Assembly: GCA_020216745.1 (NCBI GenBank)
Contig: JAIWNQ010000278.1
Location: forward strand, 1 to 15,297
Direction of reading: 5' to 3'
Origin: Candidatus Hydrogenedens sp.
GTDB lineage: Bacteria > Hydrogenedentota > Hydrogenedentia > Hydrogenedentales > Hydrogenedentaceae
DNA length: 15,297 nucleotides
The first letter of the stretch is position 1. Each line of letters begins with the position of its first letter. A program made the position numbers and the translations under genes. Positions 8,592 through 13,012 of this stretch are shown piece after piece. Below the pieces are notes generated by a model that had not been told where the DNA came from, searched no databases, and worked only from the letters and a program-made list of their open reading frames with translations.

Positions 8592-9749
8592 TTATGCCTT
8601 TTCACCTTGTGCCCATCTCTGCAATACAGATGACACCTCAGGCCGAGTAAATTCCTCAGGCAATGTTTCACCATTCTTTAACATCTCCCTAACCTTCGTT
8701 CCACTTAAAACAACATGCTTTGTGTTATCGTGTGGACATGTTTTGATAGATGCCATATTACCACATGCCCGACAATAAAAAGAATGGTCAAAAAATAGAG
8801 GCGTGATTTTTAATTCATTTGGCTCAAATTTATCGAATATTTTTTGAGCATCATACGTCCCATAATAATTCCCTACGCCAGCATGGTCTCTACCTACAAT
8901 AAAATGCGTACAACCATAATTTTTCCTAACAATAGCATGCATAATTGCTTCCTTAGGACCGGCATATCTCATATTCACTGGCATAATACTTAGTAACACA
9001 TGTTCCTTGGGATAATAATTATCAATCAGAGCTTTATAGCATTCCATACGGATACTCCCCGGTATATCATCACTTTTGGTTGTCCCCATCAATGGATGGA
9101 TTAGTAACCCATCACAAATTTCTAACGCACATTTTGTAAGATATTCATGAGCTCTGTGAATTGGATTACGCGTTTGAAAAGCAACAATTCGATTCCAACC
9201 TTTCTGTTCAAAATAATGTCGCGTTGCCTCTGGAGGCAAATTGTATTCTTCAAATTCTATAACTTTCTTTTCAAAAACCTCTACCCGACCCGATATAAAA
9301 ACATCCCCTAATCCATAAGTTCTCTTTACACCAGGATGTTTATCATCAAGAGTACCATATACTTTTTCCGCAAGGTATTTTTTATCAATACAGAATTTAT
9401 CTCTAACTGTGATAATTCCAATCAGTTGCTCTTCTGTATCATATAAAGCTACGTTTTCTCCTATTTCTATTTCCTCTGCTTTTTTTGAAGACACATCCAA
9501 CAAAATAGGGATAGTCCATGGAATCCCCGGTCGTAAATGCATCGTCTCTAAACAAGATAATGTTTCCTCTTCACACATAAAACCTTCTAAAGGACTAAAT
9601 ATCCCTTTTGCTATACAGTCCAAATCAAATGATAAATATTCGTCTAATTGAATTGATTTTAATCTCTTTGCTTCTTCACGTTTAACATTTCTTTCCACTA
9701 TAGAAACAAAACGATTAACTAATACTCCACCATGAGGCTCTATTGCCAT
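8592..9749 (-). CDS. sat: ATP sulfurylase (sulfate adenylyltransferase)
   Basis: The enzyme makes adenosine 5'-phosphosulfate and pyrophosphate from ATP and sulfate, the first step of sulfate activation, and is cytoplasmic. The 385-residue, single-polypeptide form carries the nucleotide-binding signature QTRNPIHRAHEY (192-203), GTTKSDDIPGSIRMECY (222-238), VNMRYAGPKEAIMHAIVRKN (258-277), VGRDHAGVG (285-293) and LSGTKVREML (348-357). A cysteine set CRACG-N8-C (326-338) matches the metal-binding site of prokaryotic Sat. No APS kinase domain is fused at the C-terminus. No APS reductase, APS kinase or sulfite reductase is in the window, so assimilation and dissimilation cannot be separated. Ribosome-binding site AAGGAT precedes the ATG at a somewhat long spacing. 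It heads the sat-glycosyltransferase-xylB run. Confidence 0.94.
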   Translation of the reverse strand: MAIEPHGGVLVNRFVSIVERNVKREEAKRLKSIQLDEYLSFDLDCIAKGIFSPLEGFMCEEETLSCLETMHLRPGIPWTIPILLDVSSKKAEEIEIGENVALYDTEEQLIGIITVRDKFCIDKKYLAEKVYGTLDDKHPGVKRTYGLGDVFISGRVEVFEKKVIEFEEYNLPPEATRHYFEQKGWNRIVAFQTRNPIHRAHEYLTKCALEICDGLLIHPLMGTTKSDDIPGSIRMECYKALIDNYYPKEHVLLSIMPVNMRYAGPKEAIMHAIVRKNYGCTHFIVGRDHAGVGNYYGTYDAQKIFDKFEPNELKITPLFFDHSFYCRACGNMASIKTCPHDNTKHVVLSGTKVREMLKNGETLPEEFTRPEVSSVLQRWAQGEKA

Positions 9750-9787
9750 TGATTATGAATCCTTATTAAAAAATGTTCTTCAGAAAC

Positions 9788-9813
9788 ATTACACGCACAT
9801 GTAATAAATTATA
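9788..9813 (-). promoter_or_regulatory. sat promoter -10 element with overlapping inverted repeat
   Basis: On the minus strand a perfect TATAAT (9813-9808) lies about 60 bp before the sat ATG. The -35 region is poor. An inverted repeat, ATTACA-N6-TGTAAT (9788-9805), spans the predicted transcription start and could be an operator. The promoter call rests on one hexamer in AT-rich DNA. Confidence 0.4.
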
Positions 9814-9858
9814 CTTTAGAAAGTAAAACAATTTCGAAAAAGGGTATATGCAAAAATC

Positions 9859-9903
9859 TTGGTAGACAAACTTAAATTATAAAACTACCAAAATAAGTAG
9901 TTT
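9859..9903. repeat. overlapping inverted repeats upstream of sat
   Basis: TTGGTAG (9859-9865) is complementary to CTACCAA (9885-9891), and AAACTAC (9882-9888) is complementary to GTAGTTT (9897-9903). The two pairings share bases, so the hairpins exclude each other. They lie between the ncRNA terminator and the sat promoter. They may be protein-binding half-sites or chance in AT-rich DNA. Confidence 0.35.
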
Positions 9904-9930
9904 ATATAACCAAATTAATTTTCTGAAATT

Positions 9931-9967
9931 TAAAATAAAAAAACCGCCGATTCTTTTGAATCGGCGG
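9931..9967 (-). terminator. strong intrinsic terminator on the minus strand
   Basis: A perfect 10-bp GC-rich stem, CCGCCGATTC/GAATCGGCGG (9944-9953 with 9958-9967), has a four-base AAAA loop. On the minus strand it is followed at once by seven T, one A and four T. The T-run occurs only on the minus strand, so it ends a transcript coming from higher coordinates. No credible protein gene lies upstream of it on that strand, which is what points to a non-coding RNA. Confidence 0.92.
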
Positions 9968-10259
9968 CTAGGGTATGTTTTTACCCTCTGCACGACCCTC
10001 TTTGGGGAGCGATGGATAAAGGGAAAGAGAGATGAGAGATTTGGTTTGTTTTGGAAGCGGTAATTAAGGGAGGGTATAATTTGGAAATGATATAAAGGGT
10101 AAGCGAGCATGAGAAGAATATATTAGGATTATGAAGACAATAGAGCCCACAGAGGAGCAAGCCGCAGCCCTTGTTAAATTTTTTGCTTTGACTGTGGGCT
10201 CTTAAAATATACTCTCACTCCTTCCTCAGGAGTACCTACTTTCTTATTCAATTGTTGTA
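9935..10259 (-). ncRNA. candidate sigma-54-dependent structured non-coding RNA, about 325 nt
   Basis: A near-consensus sigma-54 promoter at 10270-10285 predicts a start near 10259, and an intrinsic terminator ends at about 9935. No ORF with a ribosome-binding site fits between them. Structures along the RNA are: a 5' hairpin ACTCCT-N5-AGGAGT; an 11-bp closing stem AGAGCCCACAG/CTGTGGGCTCT (10192-10202 with 10142-10152) around a 39-nt loop that can form an inner CAAG/CTTG helix; a pyrimidine-rich tract (10107-10004) with only three G in 104 nt, including CCCTCCC; a 3' hairpin AGGGTA-N6-TACCCT; and the terminator. I see no match to tmRNA, RNase P, SRP RNA, 6S RNA or a common riboswitch class. 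A structured trans-acting sRNA is the best reading. It has no independent expression evidence here. Confidence 0.68.
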
Positions 10260-10269
10260 CTTATTATAT

Positions 10270-10285
10270 AGCAATACTTATGCCA
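10270..10285 (-). promoter_or_regulatory. sigma-54 (RpoN) -24/-12 promoter
   Basis: On the minus strand the sequence is TGGCAT-AAGTA-TTGCT, preceded by T-rich DNA. The GG (-25/-24) and GC (-13/-12) have the exact 10-bp spacing required for sigma-54, and the flanking bases match the TGGCAC-N5-TTGCA/T consensus at all but one position. The predicted start is near 10259. It points away from an adjacent sigma-54 activator gene, a classic layout. A visual search of the rest of the window found no comparable site. Confidence 0.82.
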
Positions 10286-10338
10286 AAACTATTTATTGAC
10301 TTATCTCATTGATTTGTAGCAATTTTATGTAATTTTTC

Positions 10339-10406
10339 ATTTCCAAAAAATGGAAATAGAACCCGCTTTTCCCAAATTGGGAACAATATTTTTCCCAAAT
10401 TGGGAA
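10339..10406. promoter_or_regulatory. three palindromic upstream activator sites for the sigma-54 promoter
   Basis: Two identical 15-bp palindromes TTCCCAAATTGGGAA lie at 10369-10383 and 10392-10406, with centres 23 bp (about two helical turns) apart. A related palindrome, ATTTCCA-N5-TGGAAAT, is at 10339-10357. Their centres are about 89, 117 and 140 bp upstream of the predicted sigma-54 start, the usual range for enhancer sites. The nearest to the activator gene ends just before its possible -35 box, so autoregulation is possible. Assignment to the neighbouring Fis-HTH protein is inferred from position. Confidence 0.75.
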
Positions 10407-10408
10407 AG

Positions 10409-10437
10409 TTGAATTCTGTTTTATTTTGTTGTATGCT
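10409..10437 (+). promoter_or_regulatory. possible sigma-70-type promoter of the activator gene
   Basis: TTGAAT (10409-10414), a 17-bp spacer and TATGCT (10432-10437) give a plausible promoter with a start near 10444 and a short leader before the ATG at 10460. Each box matches four of six consensus bases. The third activator palindrome ends 2 bp before the -35 box. Confidence 0.4.
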
Positions 10438-10459
10438 ATTATATAAGAAAGGGAAAGTT

Positions 10460-12340
10460 ATGTCTTATAAAAAGGAAGAAAATCAGAAATTTATTATTAC
10501 CGCTCGCTCCGGTTATGTCAAAGGTGGGGCATGGATAGTTCCAGAGGATACCCCTTTAACCATTGGTAGAGACCCAGTTTGTTCCATCGTTATTGAAGAC
10601 CCTCTCATATCTCGGCATCATTGTCAGATATTTATTTCGGGCTCAGAGTTAATAGTACGCGACCTCGGAAGCAGTAATTCAACATTTGTTAACGGGCATC
10701 CTGTCAAAGAAAAGGTGCTTAAGCCCGGAGATGATATTGGCGTTGGAAGCATCATTTTTTCAGTAGGAACAATAATTCATAAAGTTGGTGAAGAGTCAGA
10801 TGAAACAAAGAAGTTAAGAGCGACCCGACCATTGAAAATAGGTTCCCCTGTCTTTATTGAAGGCTCTCCGCAAAGTCTATTTGAATCAGGAAACCCACGA
10901 ACTGCGGAAGAACTTGTCGGTTTATTCTCATTAGCAAGAACATTGAGTCAACTGTATAAAGTTGAGGATATTGTCAATTATGTTCTGAAAACAATCAAAG
11001 AACGGTTTAGTCCAGATTTCCTATGCCTCGTGCAATTTTTAAATGACCCTCTCCAATTTTCAGTGTATCCCATAGAAGCAACACAGGTCGTTTCAGGGAC
11101 ACCAACCTTGCTCCAGTTGCTATCACAGATAAGAGAATCTCCCCGCGGAGTGCTCTATCCAGAAAGATTTTTTAGAAATGGCGAAACAGTGGTTCGCAAC
11201 ACGGTAATTGCACCCATCGCATTAGGCAAAGAAATTATAGGTGCCTTTGTTATCAGTGCAGATACGCCTCATCGGTTTTATGAGGAGGCAGACCTTGAAT
11301 ACTTACTGGCAATGGCTCATACGTTAGCTCCTTATATTCGTGCCGCTGAACGGATGCAACAGTTAGAATGGGAAAATCAACAATTAATTGCAGGGGGACT
11401 TAATTTTGACCCCCTTATAGGAAATAGCAAAGCAATACAAAAGGTTCGTGCTCTTGCACGTGATTGTGCTCGGTCAGACCTCTGTGTTTTAATCCTTGGC
11501 GAAACAGGCACAGGTAAGGAACTCGTTGCAAGATTAATACATAACCTTTCTCATCGTGCCCAGAAAAAACTGGTTGTTGTTAACTGTGCGGCTATTCCTG
11601 ACGAGTTGTTTGAAAGTGAACTCTTTGGTCATGAAAAAGGGGCTTTTACAGGGGCACACACAACAAAAATAGGATTAATGGAAGAAGCAGATAATGGAAC
11701 CCTGTTTTTAGATGAAATCGGAGACCTTAGCCTTTCTCATCAAGCTCGACTCCTTCGAGCAATTGAAACAGGAACTTTTAGAAGGGTCGGTGGAAATACT
11801 GATATTCATGTTAATGTCCGTGTCCTATGTGCCACGAATAAAGACCTACCCGCAGAAGTTAATGCGGGCAGATTTCGAAGAGACCTATTCCACCGACTAA
11901 ATGCCTTCGTTATTACTATACCACCCCTTCGTGAACGACGCGACGATATACCAATTCTCGCCGATTATTTCTTACAGCAAGTGAGACGAAGATTTCCTGT
12001 GCGACCCAAACAGTTCTCTCCCCAAGCATTAAAATGGTTGGACAGCCAACCTTGGTATGGTAACGTCCGTGAATTACGAAACCTAATCGAACGCTCCGCT
12101 GTCGTAGCACGAGCAGACATAATTCAGCCTCAAGACCTTGCCACAGAATTAAAAGAATACACCACGGAAAAATTTCTTACACTTGAAGAAATGGAAAAAG
12201 AGCATATTATAAAAGCATTACAACGATGTCAAGGAAATGTTGTTTCTTCCGCTGAATTACTCGGAATTGGCAAAAGTACCCTTTACAGGAAAATAGCAGA
12301 ATACCAAATAAATCCTTCCGCATATATAAATGGCAAATAA
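10460..12340 (+). CDS. sigma-54 enhancer-binding protein with FHA, GAF, AAA+ and Fis-type HTH domains
   Basis: This activator remodels sigma-54 RNA polymerase using ATP. From the ATG at 10460 it has 626 residues. An FHA domain (about 12-105) shows GRD (36-38), SRHH (51-54) and GSSNSTFVNG (70-79), the phosphothreonine-binding residues. A GAF-like domain (about 150-300) follows. The AAA+ core has Walker A GETGTGKE (347-354), an intact GAFTGA loop (394-399) that contacts sigma-54, Walker B GTLFLDEIGD (413-422) and an R-finger region FRRDLFHRL. A Fis-type HTH lies at about 576-615 (VVSSAELLGIGKSTLYRKI). There is no response-regulator receiver domain, so input is likely through a Ser/Thr kinase via FHA or a GAF ligand. 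A longer TTG start at 10400 lies inside a palindrome and is less likely; AAAGGGA precedes the chosen ATG. Probable targets are the adjacent palindromes. Confidence 0.93.
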   Translation: MSYKKEENQKFIITARSGYVKGGAWIVPEDTPLTIGRDPVCSIVIEDPLISRHHCQIFISGSELIVRDLGSSNSTFVNGHPVKEKVLKPGDDIGVGSIIFSVGTIIHKVGEESDETKKLRATRPLKIGSPVFIEGSPQSLFESGNPRTAEELVGLFSLARTLSQLYKVEDIVNYVLKTIKERFSPDFLCLVQFLNDPLQFSVYPIEATQVVSGTPTLLQLLSQIRESPRGVLYPERFFRNGETVVRNTVIAPIALGKEIIGAFVISADTPHRFYEEADLEYLLAMAHTLAPYIRAAERMQQLEWENQQLIAGGLNFDPLIGNSKAIQKVRALARDCARSDLCVLILGETGTGKELVARLIHNLSHRAQKKLVVVNCAAIPDELFESELFGHEKGAFTGAHTTKIGLMEEADNGTLFLDEIGDLSLSHQARLLRAIETGTFRRVGGNTDIHVNVRVLCATNKDLPAEVNAGRFRRDLFHRLNAFVITIPPLRERRDDIPILADYFLQQVRRRFPVRPKQFSPQALKWLDSQPWYGNVRELRNLIERSAVVARADIIQPQDLATELKEYTTEKFLTLEEMEKEHIIKALQRCQGNVVSSAELLGIGKSTLYRKIAEYQINPSAYINGK

Positions 12341-12812
12341 TCATATAGCCCGATAAACATTAATTGTCATAATCTTAATCCATAAAATATTTGAACAAAA
12401 ATGTTTTAATAACAATACCATTAGTATCACAGAATAGCTTAGCACAAACGACTTATTTGTGAGACTGAACTAATAAAAAGTTTTACATCATCAAAAAAAC
12501 AATACTTATAAAGGATTTCGATGAGGGTGATATAATCGTTTCATAAAATCGTTGGGAGCTGACGTTTTTCTCTTTTTCAATATTCTTAGTTTTATATAGT
12601 GAAAATTGCCTTAAATTATATAAAGCATATACTCATAACCTTTTAATATTTTATAAAACATACTTTATTTTTGAATTGTAATATATAGACCTATTCAATT
12701 AGAGAAGATTGTTTTTATCTCTAAAAATAATCCTGAGCACTTAATATAACATCCTAAACCAACGTTTCTTAAATGCCAATATGTTATCATTACTTCTAAT
12801 AAAATGTTAATT
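12341..12812. other. long AT-rich non-coding stretch
   Basis: This part of the roughly 670-bp gap between the activator and the secreted-protein gene is visibly more AT-rich than its surroundings. I see no ORF with a ribosome-binding site, no tRNA, no convincing terminator after the activator gene, and no insertion-sequence ends. A weak CACAAA/TTTGTG hairpin near 12443 lacks a T-run. Low GC can mark a transferred or nucleoid-protein-bound segment, but nothing here proves it. Confidence 0.6.
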
Positions 12813-12814
12813 AA

Positions 12815-12842
12815 TTGACATTGTCAAATAATTAACTAATAT
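12815..12842 (+). promoter_or_regulatory. possible upstream promoter overlapping a palindrome
   Basis: A perfect -35 box TTGACA (12815-12820) is spaced 16 bp from TAATAT (12837-12842). The -35 is also half of the 13-bp palindrome TTGACATTGTCAA (12815-12827), which could be an operator. It points towards the secreted-protein gene, with a leader of about 160 nt. Confidence 0.4.
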
Positions 12843-12890
12843 AAAAACAATTAAAATATTATAAAAAAATGCTTTTTTCACTTAAAAATA

Positions 12891-12918
12891 TTGACTTTTC
12901 TGGCAAAGTTAGTATAAA
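12891..12918 (+). promoter_or_regulatory. possible proximal promoter of the GLUG/PASTA gene
   Basis: TTGACT (12891-12896), a 16-bp spacer and TATAAA (12913-12918) form a good sigma-70-type promoter. It would start near 12925, leaving a leader of about 88 nt before the ATG at 13013. It is the best promoter candidate in this gap. Confidence 0.5.
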
Positions 12919-13012
12919 ATTATATTAAAAAATAAAAAAATTAGGTTATAGGAATAAAAATAGTTGGTTTTGAATTTAAATAATGAAATTATTTTAAGGA
13001 AGGAGTTAGTAT

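Noticed and set aside
9859..9903. Terminator or attenuator for sat
   Set aside because: The stems are only 7 bp, the loops are long in one case, and they lie upstream of the predicted sat promoter, so they would not be in the sat transcript.
9877..10110. Minus-strand ORF of 77 residues inside the candidate RNA region
   Set aside because: It reads straight through the strong terminator hairpin, has no ribosome-binding site, and its composition reflects the C/U-rich tract.
9935..10259. Identity as RNase P RNA, tmRNA, SRP RNA, 6S RNA or c-di-GMP riboswitch
   Set aside because: The conserved core sequences of these families are not seen, and the transcript ends before any downstream gene, which argues against a riboswitch.
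10400..10459. Longer TTG start for the sigma-54 activator
   Set aside because: The TTG lies within an activator palindrome, would overlap the candidate promoter, and adds 20 residues outside the FHA domain. The ATG at 10460 has a good ribosome-binding site.
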